Positions 1-6,701 of a stretch of DNA of 7,994 nt are shown here, piece by piece (positions within the stretch are counted from its first letter, which is position 1; every line of letters begins with the position of its first letter). Where the stretch lies: positions 1 to 7,994 of the forward strand of contig CAYGVA010000189.1 in the NCBI GenBank assembly GCA_964353225.1, given 5' to 3'. The position numbers were made by a program, and so were the translations under genes. The notes below the pieces were generated by a model. It was not told where the DNA came from. It saw only the letters and a list, made by a program, of their open reading frames with translations, and searched no databases. Origin of the DNA: PCC-6406 sp964353225. GTDB lineage: Bacteria > Cyanobacteriota > Cyanobacteriia > Phormidesmidales > Phormidesmidaceae.

Positions 1-27
1 AAGACCTCTCAATGAAGTATCACTCAC
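1..27 (-). other. Possible start of a downstream gene, or out-of-frame remainder of hsdS
   Basis: On the minus strand a GTG at 27-25 overlaps the hsdS stop codon region and opens a frame reading MSDTSLRGL that stays open to the window edge. An AAGGA sequence lies 8 bases upstream of this GTG, which would suit a translationally coupled next gene such as hsdR. Alternatively the frame is the displaced C-terminal part of hsdS: SLRGL resembles the L-K/R-x-GL motif that normally closes the conserved helix of HsdS, at about the right distance from the EQNKIAEIL motif. Nine codons cannot distinguish these, so this is only a flag. Confidence 0.2.
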
Positions 28-583
28 CCTGAATTTCCTTGGTCAACCTACTTAAGCGATCGACTGTCGTCAGAATTTCAGCAATCTTATTCTGCTCAGG
101 AAATGGAGGAATAGGTACTGAGAACTTTTCAAAAAAATCTGTAGAAACTCGTTGCTGACCTGCAGATCCTGAGAAGAAAACAGCCGCTTTTTCCCGTAAT
201 TCTTGAGAAACAGAAATATGATAGATGAACTCTGGATCACCATCCTCGTTAGCTCTCAAAACGTGAAATTCCGTACTTCCACAACCAATGCCGTTTGAAA
301 GCTTTCTTGCTAAAGCTCCTTTCCCGTTTTCCATACATGGAGTAATTTTGGCAAACAAGACATCATTTTCTTGAAATCTTGTAAATCCACTACAAACTTC
401 TTTGAATTGGTGGACTTGATAGTTGGTTATTTTCCCATTTTCACTAACATTTGCCATGGCTAAAAATGTCACCAAGGTATCGCTGTTTACTCCAGAAAAA
501 TTAGTGGATGGATTCACTATGGCGAGATCACTCAGAACACCAAATCGCCAACCTTCTGGAATTGAATCTATGTAGTTACTCAT
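20..583 (-). CDS. hsdS: Type I restriction-modification specificity subunit, half-length HsdS
   Basis: This is the specificity (S) subunit, which gives a type I methyltransferase/restriction complex its DNA target. The protein opens with the usual 'IPEGWRFGVLSDLA' start of a target-recognition domain. It continues through a recognition domain (about residues 15-150) with LFAKITPCMENGKG and a GSTEFHVLR segment, both typical of HsdS. It ends in IPPFPEQNKIAEIL plus about 20 residues of the conserved helix. At 187 residues it is roughly half a normal HsdS (about 400, with two recognition domains). Half-length S subunits are known to work as dimers that recognise a palindromic split site, but here the conserved helix is cut short by a TGA, so a truncation or frameshift is equally possible. 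The ATG overlaps the hsdM stop by 8 bases and a GGAG sits 7 bases upstream, fixing the start. The gene is clearly more AT-rich than hsdM (hand counts of single 60-base lines give about 32-43% against 58-65% GC), suggesting a separately acquired recognition gene. Confidence 0.88.
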   Translation of the reverse strand: MSNYIDSIPEGWRFGVLSDLAIVNPSTNFSGVNSDTLVTFLAMANVSENGKITNYQVHQFKEVCSGFTRFQENDVLFAKITPCMENGKGALARKLSNGIGCGSTEFHVLRANEDGDPEFIYHISVSQELREKAAVFFSGSAGQQRVSTDFFEKFSVPIPPFPEQNKIAEILTTVDRLSRLTKEIQGE

Positions 584-3269
584 ATCCCAACTCCACCAAG
601 AAACCCTGCAACTTCTCCGCTTCCTCGTCCCGCTCCGCCAAAATCGCCTTCATCGTCACTGCGTACTTATCCCACAAGGTCTCCACCCGCGCCACAAATC
701 CCCGCTGATATTGCCGCAAATAGCCATCAAATCGCTCCCCTAGCAGCACCTGGCAGCGCTCTAAAATCAGCGCCTGAGCCGTTTTCCCACTGATCTCCTC
801 CCGTGCCTTCGCCACCAGGTCATCCCGCTTCTTTTCAACCGACCGCAGTCCGGCTTTGAGCTGCTTTAGCTCATCCTCCAACGCCGCATGGGCCGCCAGC
901 AGTTGCTCAATTTCCTCACTGCGCTGCTTCGCTCGTTCCCCGGCCTGCCGACTAGCGCGAATCTGAGTCACCCAATCCCCGTGGGTTGCATCCGCCAAGG
1001 CCAGGATCTCCTCCGCCACAGCAAAGTTCGCCTCCTTCTGCGCCAACCCCGCTGTAAACGTGCCCTTCTTCATCCCGGCAGGGATGGCGTCGGCCTGCTT
1101 TAGCACCGTGTAAAAGTCCGTAATCAGCGACTTCAGCAGCTTCAGTTGGTCCTTCCAGAGGCGATCTTGTTCCTTTTTGTCTGCCTTGTAGGCTTTCACC
1201 TGCGCCGAGGGCAGTACCCCGTTATCCTCATCCGCCTCAGCATCTTCTGCATCTACCGCCGCAAACAACCCCTCCAGTTCCGCGATGCGGGCCTGGTCTT
1301 GCTCCATCGACTCCAGCACATCGGCAAACTGGGCCTGCAAAATCTCCCCATCGGGAATCAGCTCCGGTCCCCAACCACTGGCCGCAATCGATTTCAGATC
1401 CGCCGCCAGATCGTTGAGGTAGGCGGCGATGGCTCCCCGCACCTGATGCACATCCAAAATGCCCTGGGGCACCAGCGCCTCGGCGATGCTGTCCAGAAAC
1501 TTGCGCCGCAGCTCAAACACATTGCGGCTTTCTGGCAGGGTGGCGATCAGCACGCCATTCTGCTCCCACCAAGTAATCAGCACAGTGTGAAAGGCGGCGT
1601 GTTTCGTCTGGACGCCAGCCGCCGCCTCAATCACCGGCTTGATTGCATCCTTGCCGGTTAGACCTGGAGCAAAGTCACTGTAGTCGCCGTCGGGGCGAGG
1701 CACAAACAACAGCTCCTGCACGCCTTCATAGTTGTCAAAGTAGGGTTGCAACGCCGCAATTTCCCGATTGGGCACGCCGCCATTGAGATGTGCCCGCACA
1801 TCGTGGGGCTCCGGCGGGGGACTGTTGTCCACGTAGCGGCGAATGTTGAGGTTGTAATCTTCCGCTGCCAGCTCGGTGTAGGGCACCATCCGGGAGTACT
1901 GTTCCACCGTCAGATGCTGGCAGTAGACATTGGTGATTTTCTCGATATCCTCGGCCCGTAGCGCGTTCTGGTTTTTGCCCTCCTTGTACTCGCGATCGCT
2001 GTTGATCACCAGCACGCTATCGCGATCGGCAGCGCCCGCCTTGTTAATTACCAGCACACAGGCCGGAATGCCGGTACCATAAAACAGCCCTGCCGGTAGG
2101 CCAATCACCGCCTCTAAAATGCCGTCCTGAATAAACCGCTGGCGACAGGCTTTCTCTTCACCCCCACGAAACAGCACCCCGTGGGGCATGACCACCGCCA
2201 GCTTGCCGTTCCCCTTCAGAGAAGCCACCATGTGTTGCACAAACATTAGGTCGGCCTTCTTCCCCGACTCTGGCAAAAACGTGTGGAACCGCTCGGGGAA
2301 CTTCATCTCCTTGCGGACATAGTTCTGGGAGAAGGGCGGATTGGCGATGACGCGATCGTAGGTGGCCACTTCCCCCTGGGTATCTAAGTGCTGCGGATCT
2401 TTGAGGGTATCTCCCTGGCGGATGGCGGCGCTGATGATGCCATGGAGGATCATGTTCATCTTGCAGATGGACCAAGTGCCGCCGTTGAGTTCTTGCCCAG
2501 CCAGCACCAGGTTGCGCGGGTCACCTCCCGCCTCTTCCACATACTGCTTCGACTGAATCAACATGCCCCCCGAACCCACACAAGGGTCGTAGATGGCCAT
2601 GCCCTCCTGAGGTTCGATAATCTGCACCAGGGTGCGCACTACCTCCGCTGGGGTATAAAACTCGCCCCCCTTCTTGCCCGCGCTGTCGGCAAAGTACTTG
2701 ATCAGGTACTCGTAGGCTGCGCCTAACAGGTCGGGGAACTCAAAGGCTTCATCACTCAGTAGTACCGCATCAAAATGCTGGATAAAGGTCACCAAGGTGC
2801 TGTCGTCCATGGAACGCTGACCCACCTTGCGGTTGAAGTTGATGCCCTTCAACACATCCTGCAAGGTATCCGGGTTGGCATCCTCAATCGCTGCCAAGGC
2901 CTTATTTAACCCTGACCCCACCGACTCCTTCAGGTGCAAAATCCCAACCGGATTGCCTTCCTCATCTTTGATGGGCTGACCCGTCGCATCCTTAGGATTC
3001 CAACGGGCCTGTACGGGCACATAAAAGTCGTACTTATCTGGGTTGGCAAGCTGCTTTTCCACCAGATCGGGCTTCAGTCCCTTGCTCTCGTAGGTGGCCT
3101 GCAGTTGGGCGCGATCGCTGTCGAACTGGTCGCTCATCCGCTTCAGGAACAGCATCCCGAAGATGTATTCCTTATATTCCGAGGCGTCCATGTTGCCCCG
3201 CAGAATGTCACAGGCTCTGAAGAGAAGCGATTCTAAGCGAGCCAGGGTGAGCTTTTGAGGCTGGGGCAT
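576..3269 (-). CDS. hsdM: Type I restriction-modification DNA methyltransferase subunit with long C-terminal extension
   Basis: HsdM is the N6-adenine methyltransferase subunit of a type I R-M system; it uses S-adenosylmethionine and acts as a complex with HsdS. The HsdM N-terminal helical domain covers about residues 8-170 (LFRACDILRGNMDASEYKEY is typical). The catalytic domain follows: GEFYTP at 202-207, motif I DPCVGSGGM at 228-236 (the SAM-binding loop) and motif IV NPPF at 310-313 (the catalytic tetrapeptide of gamma-class adenine methylases). All key motifs look intact. The protein is 897 residues against roughly 500 for classical HsdM. The extra C-terminal part (about 500-897) contains an acidic linker near 672-683 and a probable coiled coil near 780-830. 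This longer form occurs in some type I systems. No strong ribosome binding site precedes the ATG at 3269, and the 64-base gap from the upstream gene shows no convincing promoter. hsdS follows with an 8-base overlap. No restriction (R) subunit lies in the window. Confidence 0.95.
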   Translation of the reverse strand: MPQPQKLTLARLESLLFRACDILRGNMDASEYKEYIFGMLFLKRMSDQFDSDRAQLQATYESKGLKPDLVEKQLANPDKYDFYVPVQARWNPKDATGQPIKDEEGNPVGILHLKESVGSGLNKALAAIEDANPDTLQDVLKGINFNRKVGQRSMDDSTLVTFIQHFDAVLLSDEAFEFPDLLGAAYEYLIKYFADSAGKKGGEFYTPAEVVRTLVQIIEPQEGMAIYDPCVGSGGMLIQSKQYVEEAGGDPRNLVLAGQELNGGTWSICKMNMILHGIISAAIRQGDTLKDPQHLDTQGEVATYDRVIANPPFSQNYVRKEMKFPERFHTFLPESGKKADLMFVQHMVASLKGNGKLAVVMPHGVLFRGGEEKACRQRFIQDGILEAVIGLPAGLFYGTGIPACVLVINKAGAADRDSVLVINSDREYKEGKNQNALRAEDIEKITNVYCQHLTVEQYSRMVPYTELAAEDYNLNIRRYVDNSPPPEPHDVRAHLNGGVPNREIAALQPYFDNYEGVQELLFVPRPDGDYSDFAPGLTGKDAIKPVIEAAAGVQTKHAAFHTVLITWWEQNGVLIATLPESRNVFELRRKFLDSIAEALVPQGILDVHQVRGAIAAYLNDLAADLKSIAASGWGPELIPDGEILQAQFADVLESMEQDQARIAELEGLFAAVDAEDAEADEDNGVLPSAQVKAYKADKKEQDRLWKDQLKLLKSLITDFYTVLKQADAIPAGMKKGTFTAGLAQKEANFAVAEEILALADATHGDWVTQIRASRQAGERAKQRSEEIEQLLAAHAALEDELKQLKAGLRSVEKKRDDLVAKAREEISGKTAQALILERCQVLLGERFDGYLRQYQRGFVARVETLWDKYAVTMKAILAERDEEAEKLQGFLVELGYE
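591..594 (-). promoter_or_regulatory. Ribosome binding site for hsdS inside the hsdM 3' end
   Basis: GGAG on the minus strand, 7 bases before the hsdS ATG. It lies within the last codons of hsdM, supporting coupled translation and the chosen hsdS start. Confidence 0.5.
1992..1999. repeat. HIP1 octamer GCGATCGC
   Basis: Palindromic cyanobacterial repeat, inside hsdM. Confidence 0.8.
3111..3118. repeat. HIP1 octamer GCGATCGC
   Basis: Palindromic cyanobacterial repeat, near the 5' end of hsdM. Confidence 0.8.
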
Positions 3270-3333
3270 AGGGGCGATTAAAGACAGCGATCTTGTAATA
3301 GTAGCGATGGAAGTCTGAACCGCTGCACCCCAA

Positions 3334-4737
3334 CTATCCTGCAGTTCCAGGGCTTAGATCTTTGCCTTCATTGAACAAGTCACGCCACCAACTCTGTACC
3401 AGGCCAGAGGAAGATTGCATCATTTCATCCCCCTGCTGAATGGCCGCAGCGTACTGTGTCTTGGATGCTTCCCCAAAGCCACCAGCTTCCAAATGGCGAA
3501 TGATGGATTGAACGATGGGTAGGGCAATTCCCACACCGAACAGGGCGTTGAAACCTGCCACAACTGCTGGGGCCGACAAAATCACCACAACCTCAGGAAA
3601 GAGCGCCATCACCACAACGAAAAGCAAGAAAAAAATCGGGGTGGCAATGCCTGCACAAGCCGCAGCATCAATGATCTTGTCACGGAATTCCTCAACAGTG
3701 ATGTCGCCTCGATAGAGATCGAGAGCATAAGACAATGCTGTCACCAGTGCTTGGGTCAGAACGGCTGTTCCGGTTGCTGTTAGCCCTAGCTTGGCGATCG
3801 TGGTGGAATTTTTGAGGACTGAATCCACCGCATTGTAAAAGCGAATGTAGAGCTGCTCCCCCCCAGTCATGGTTTCAGCGCCCCGTCGGATATTGTCTCG
3901 CCCTACCTCCCACAGGATGTTGTTGGCTCCATTCCCACCTCCTTGAGAATGGGGATGGATATGGCTGCCGTGCTTATCCGATAGAAAGACACGAATATCC
4001 CGTTCATTTGCGCCTAGTTTTGAGGTGCCTGGAATTTTTTCGAATAGCGCCATCACATCAGCCGATGAGCGAGGCCCGTCTCCGGTTCTTAGCCCTGCGG
4101 TTTGAATACGACGGGCCAACTTAGGCATTTCTTGCGCTAATGCCTGAGCCGTCCGTGGCAAATCTTTTAATGCCTGAGTAACAACCAGCCCCGAAGCTCC
4201 CGCCGCCAGAATTGCCGTCTGCCACTGCTCAAGGGCCTGCCCCATGGCCCGCACCTGGGATTGTGTCAGTGACTGGGCTTGTTGTCCCAGTTGATTGACC
4301 TGTCCCAGTCCCTTCCCCACCGTTCGTAGGGTTTGTTGCTGCAGGTTGGCCCCTGCTTCTTGGACCGCTCCAACGGTTTGCCCAATGGCCGTACTACTTG
4401 CATTGATCGCTTCACCCGTCACGGACTGAACTTGCTTCAGGGAAGCTTGGCCAGCAGCAATCGTACCCTCTGTCGTCTTCTGGACTGTTGAGGTAGCCTG
4501 GCTGACCTGTTTATCAACTGTTTGGGTTGCTGCTTCGACTGTCTGACCGGCGAACTTAACCGTCCCTTCAGTTACTTGCTGGACCTGTTTGAGGGATGTT
4601 TGTCCAGTTGCGATCGCCCCCTCTGCAACGCCCTGCACTTTTGATGCAGTCTTTTCGACGTGATGCCCAACTGTCTTAATTGCTTTTTCAGTTGTCTGAT
4701 CGACCCACTGCGTCGTTTGGTCCCAAGGATTACTCAT
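3334..4737 (-). CDS. HNH-like domain protein with amphipathic repeat N-terminus and C-terminal membrane segments
   Basis: I do not recognise this 467-residue protein as a named family. Residues 1-165 are low-complexity helical sequence rich in Q, T, V, A and G, with a 51-residue internal repeat (34-60 matches 85-111); this resembles amphipathic membrane- or surface-binding helices. Around 250-290 lies SHIHPHSQGGGNGANN, then WE and DNIRRG. This fits the HNH nuclease pattern (His-x-x-Pro, GG, Asn, Asn) with H259, N273 and N282 as the presumed triad, but without zinc-binding cysteines. Hydrophobic stretches follow at about 311-338, 358-380 and 383-410, with a weaker one at 174-190. No signal peptide is seen. 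An inferred role is a membrane-associated nuclease, possibly a defence effector or toxin; a degenerate, non-catalytic HNH is also possible. It sits alone between the ATPase operon (184-base gap with a candidate promoter) and hsdM (64-base gap). Only a weak GAG is found 8 bases before the ATG. The CDS is confident, the function is not. Confidence 0.82.
   Translation of the reverse strand: MSNPWDQTTQWVDQTTEKAIKTVGHHVEKTASKVQGVAEGAIATGQTSLKQVQQVTEGTVKFAGQTVEAATQTVDKQVSQATSTVQKTTEGTIAAGQASLKQVQSVTGEAINASSTAIGQTVGAVQEAGANLQQQTLRTVGKGLGQVNQLGQQAQSLTQSQVRAMGQALEQWQTAILAAGASGLVVTQALKDLPRTAQALAQEMPKLARRIQTAGLRTGDGPRSSADVMALFEKIPGTSKLGANERDIRVFLSDKHGSHIHPHSQGGGNGANNILWEVGRDNIRRGAETMTGGEQLYIRFYNAVDSVLKNSTTIAKLGLTATGTAVLTQALVTALSYALDLYRGDITVEEFRDKIIDAAACAGIATPIFFLLFVVVMALFPEVVVILSAPAVVAGFNALFGVGIALPIVQSIIRHLEAGGFGEASKTQYAAAIQQGDEMMQSSSGLVQSWWRDLFNEGKDLSPGTAG
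4405..4638 (-). repeat. Two copies of a 27-residue segment at 51-residue spacing within the HNH-like protein
   Basis: Residues 34-60 (positions 4638-4558) and 85-111 (4485-4405) share EG-I/A-I-A-x-GQ-x-SLKQVQ-x-VT with matching flanks. The DNA of the copies has diverged (one carries the HIP1 octamer, the other AGCAATCG), so the protein pattern rather than the DNA is conserved. This points to an old duplication kept for a helical structure. Confidence 0.7.
4610..4617. repeat. HIP1 octamer GCGATCGC
   Basis: Palindromic cyanobacterial repeat inside the first copy of the 51-residue repeat of the HNH-like gene; the second copy lacks it. Confidence 0.8.
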
Positions 4738-4887
4738 GGAGACAACTCTAGTGATTTCCTAAGGACAGGATGCCCGCTCTGAGGTGGAGCGCCAACTTAA
4801 GAGTAGCCCAAGGGAGATTAGGCCATGGGGATAATCGACCTAACGTCTTTCCGGGGTAATACGACTAACTGAATCAACACGATGAGA

Positions 4888-4917
4888 AAAATAGCTCACA
4901 CGTTGCAACCCTGCCAA
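4888..4917 (-). promoter_or_regulatory. Candidate sigma-70-type promoter for the HNH-like gene
   Basis: On the minus strand TTGGCA (4917-4912, one mismatch to TTGACA) is followed after 18 bases by TATTTT (4893-4888, two mismatches to TATAAT). It lies just past the ATPase stop codon and about 150 bases before the HNH-like gene, which would give that gene a long leader. The match is by eye only and moderate, so chance occurrence is possible. Confidence 0.3.
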
Positions 4918-4921
4918 AGCC

Positions 4922-6271
4922 TTATGCTGCCTGCTGAATGATGGTGCGATACTTTTCCCGAGCAGCTTTATAGCGTGGGTCGGAGCCGCTCTTGGCTACA
5001 CCCCAAATTGCTTTGATAATGGCCTCCTGGTTTTCTCCCCTCTGCTTTAATTGCATCACCCATTGCCATTCATCAGGCCGAATAGAGGCATCCATAGGGT
5101 CATAGGTGGAGCTGGGGACTGAGTCTGTGAAAGCCAGCGCTATTGGGGGTGGGGTCTCTCCACCGATACCTCCACCTAAGCTTATGGCTGGGTGGAGCAG
5201 TCCACCTGGGGGCCTACCCCATGGGGTAAAGCTTTGACCTTTGCAAATTGTGGGCACGATCGCAGGGGCATCCTCCACCATGCAAGGACGTTGCTGCTGT
5301 TCCAGCCAGGTCACCAGTTCTGGCGCGGCCAACTTTTTATTTACAAGCCAGCGGCCATGGTCAATGGCATAGTCGCCCAAGCGAATGTAAGTTAGATTTT
5401 CCCGAACGGCTCCTTGCCCTTCCAACCCCAGAATTTTCACGCTATCGGCTTGGGCCAGCAACAGCAGGCGGATCCTAAATTTTCGCGATTCAAATAGAAG
5501 AGAAATAATCTGTTCTGTAACCGAATCGCCACAGTTTTTTGCGATTGCTGGTAGCTCATCGACCACCGTGGCCAAAATCGGGCGCGATCTCAGTTGTGAG
5601 CGAGACAAGTTTGCCCGCGCATCCATTTCTTGATGCAACTGGCCAATGAATTCAGTAATAGCCGGAAAATTTCTGCCGCCGCCTACCACACGGTCGCAAT
5701 AGGCAAAATCGGCTGGATCGGATGGGTCATCGCTGGGTTGCCAATGGGGATGCACTGCGATTGGCTCAGCATCCATGGCTTGATGCAGCCACTCTGCCAG
5801 AGTCGTTTTGCCATCCCCCGTTGCCCCCAGCAAAATCAAATGGGGGAAACGGTTCGGTTCCGTAACCAGTCGCCCCCAATCAAATAGGTCAGGCTGCCAG
5901 GGTTCTCTGGGCAATGTAATCACTGCCTCTGGCGCAGTGGGTTTCATCGCGTCGTAATAGCGCTGTTGAAGCGAGGCAGCGCTGATATCCTGAGCATCCA
6001 AAGTGATCAGGCTGCGTTGCACCAAATTTTCTTTGATGACAAAAGCCAGCACTGCTGCAGAAAATCCACTGCTGATTAGGCCCGTACGGAGCCAGTGGTT
6101 CACTCTGGATTCCCCGTTGACCTCATCAATAGCGAGACTACCCAGTCCTAATGCCGCACCTAAGGCGATCGCCCCCCACATTCCAACCGAAGCCCGCAGT
6201 CGGTAAAGGATATGGTCGGTGATTTCTGACGGATGGAGTGAGGCCAGTCTTTCTGAAGCAGATGGAGCCAT
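4922..6271 (-). CDS. Membrane-anchored FtsK/HerA-type P-loop ATPase
   Basis: A 449-residue ATPase of the FtsK/HerA/VirD4-like pump superfamily. Two predicted membrane helices lie near 31-48 and 63-80. The motor domain follows: Walker A GATGDGKTT at 149-157 (Lys155) and Walker B ILATVVDE at 232-239 (Asp238, Glu239). Residues 270-274 LLLAQ resemble the sensor strand seen in FtsK-like motors. A proline/glycine-rich linker (350-390) leads to a small C-terminal domain (400-449) with the look of a winged or simple helix-turn-helix, in the place where FtsK carries its DNA-orienting domain. Such enzymes move DNA (or, in some conjugation systems, protein-DNA complexes) across or along membranes. It is much shorter than FtsK (over 700 residues) and lacks the four-helix anchor. 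It starts 10 bases after the upstream membrane protein, has only a weak GAGA signal, and is probably translated by coupling. It is the last gene of the ParM-containing operon. A role in conjugation or plasmid segregation is inferred. Confidence 0.8.
   Translation of the reverse strand: MAPSASERLASLHPSEITDHILYRLRASVGMWGAIALGAALGLGSLAIDEVNGESRVNHWLRTGLISSGFSAAVLAFVIKENLVQRSLITLDAQDISAASLQQRYYDAMKPTAPEAVITLPREPWQPDLFDWGRLVTEPNRFPHLILLGATGDGKTTLAEWLHQAMDAEPIAVHPHWQPSDDPSDPADFAYCDRVVGGGRNFPAITEFIGQLHQEMDARANLSRSQLRSRPILATVVDELPAIAKNCGDSVTEQIISLLFESRKFRIRLLLLAQADSVKILGLEGQGAVRENLTYIRLGDYAIDHGRWLVNKKLAAPELVTWLEQQQRPCMVEDAPAIVPTICKGQSFTPWGRPPGGLLHPAISLGGGIGGETPPPIALAFTDSVPSSTYDPMDASIRPDEWQWVMQLKQRGENQEAIIKAIWGVAKSGSDPRYKAAREKYRTIIQQAA
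6165..6172. repeat. HIP1 octamer GCGATCGC
   Basis: Palindromic cyanobacterial repeat in the part of the ATPase gene that encodes the first membrane helix. Confidence 0.8.
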
Positions 6272-6281
6272 ATCAGGGTTC

Positions 6282-6701
6282 TCAAATCAACCAGAAGAAA
6301 TTTGTTGCTAGGCACAGAGCCACTAACGTTAGGCAGAGGCGATAAAGGCAATCACCTCGCTGATCAGGAATCTGCATCCAGACCATCGCCAGAATGAAAA
6401 TCAACGGTAGAGCCACCAGCCCGACAGCCAGTCCTAAGGCAAATAGAGGGATCCACCCTGCAATCACCAGGGACAGTGGAAGCCTGAGTAGCGTGGCAAT
6501 GCCCAAGACCCAAAACAGCGCGTCAGCCCAAATCCCGCGACTGGGGATAGCAACAGCGTTGGAAAACCGCTGCAGAGACTCTACTTTTACCGTGAGCCGA
6601 TTGCTATCTAATTGAATCTGCCGAACAGTTGGCTGCCCAAACAACCCCGTGGTTTCAACCTGTACGGTGGGTGCATCTGAGGGCTGCGGCGTTTTACTCA
6701 T
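6282..6701 (-). CDS. Small multi-span membrane protein, unknown function
   Basis: A 139-residue protein with no recognised family. Residues 1-55 are polar and probably cytoplasmic. The rest is strongly hydrophobic: about three to four membrane helices near 58-75, 77-92, 88-109 and 116-138, with IPDQRGDCLYR (111-121) as a polar loop before the last helix. The protein ends inside the last helix (FFWLI). The start at 6701 is chosen because GGAGG lies 9 bases upstream and the ATG overlaps the preceding stop by 8 bases; a longer frame from 6770 would run deep into that gene. It lies directly before the FtsK/HerA-like ATPase, so an obvious inference is that it is a membrane partner or channel component for that motor. 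Sequence alone does not show this. Confidence 0.75.
   Translation of the reverse strand: MSKTPQPSDAPTVQVETTGLFGQPTVRQIQLDSNRLTVKVESLQRFSNAVAIPSRGIWADALFWVLGIATLLRLPLSLVIAGWIPLFALGLAVGLVALPLIFILAMVWMQIPDQRGDCLYRLCLTLVALCLATNFFWLI

Noticed and set aside
1146..1661. 171-residue plus-strand open frame
   Set aside because: It lies wholly antisense to hsdM, which has clear methyltransferase motifs; the frame has no recognisable domain and reflects the GC-rich codon pattern opposite.
2388..2726. 112-residue plus-strand frame and a 105-residue minus-strand frame at 2158-2475
   Set aside because: Both overlap the catalytic domain of hsdM in other frames; their compositions look like shadow translations with no motif.
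3270..3333. Promoter for hsdM in the 64-base gap
   Set aside because: Only a TACTAT/TATTAC-like -10 is seen, with no matching -35 at normal spacing; too weak to call.
4738..4921. Rho-independent terminator after the ATPase gene
   Set aside because: The stems found are 4-5 bases and none is followed by a T run in the right direction.
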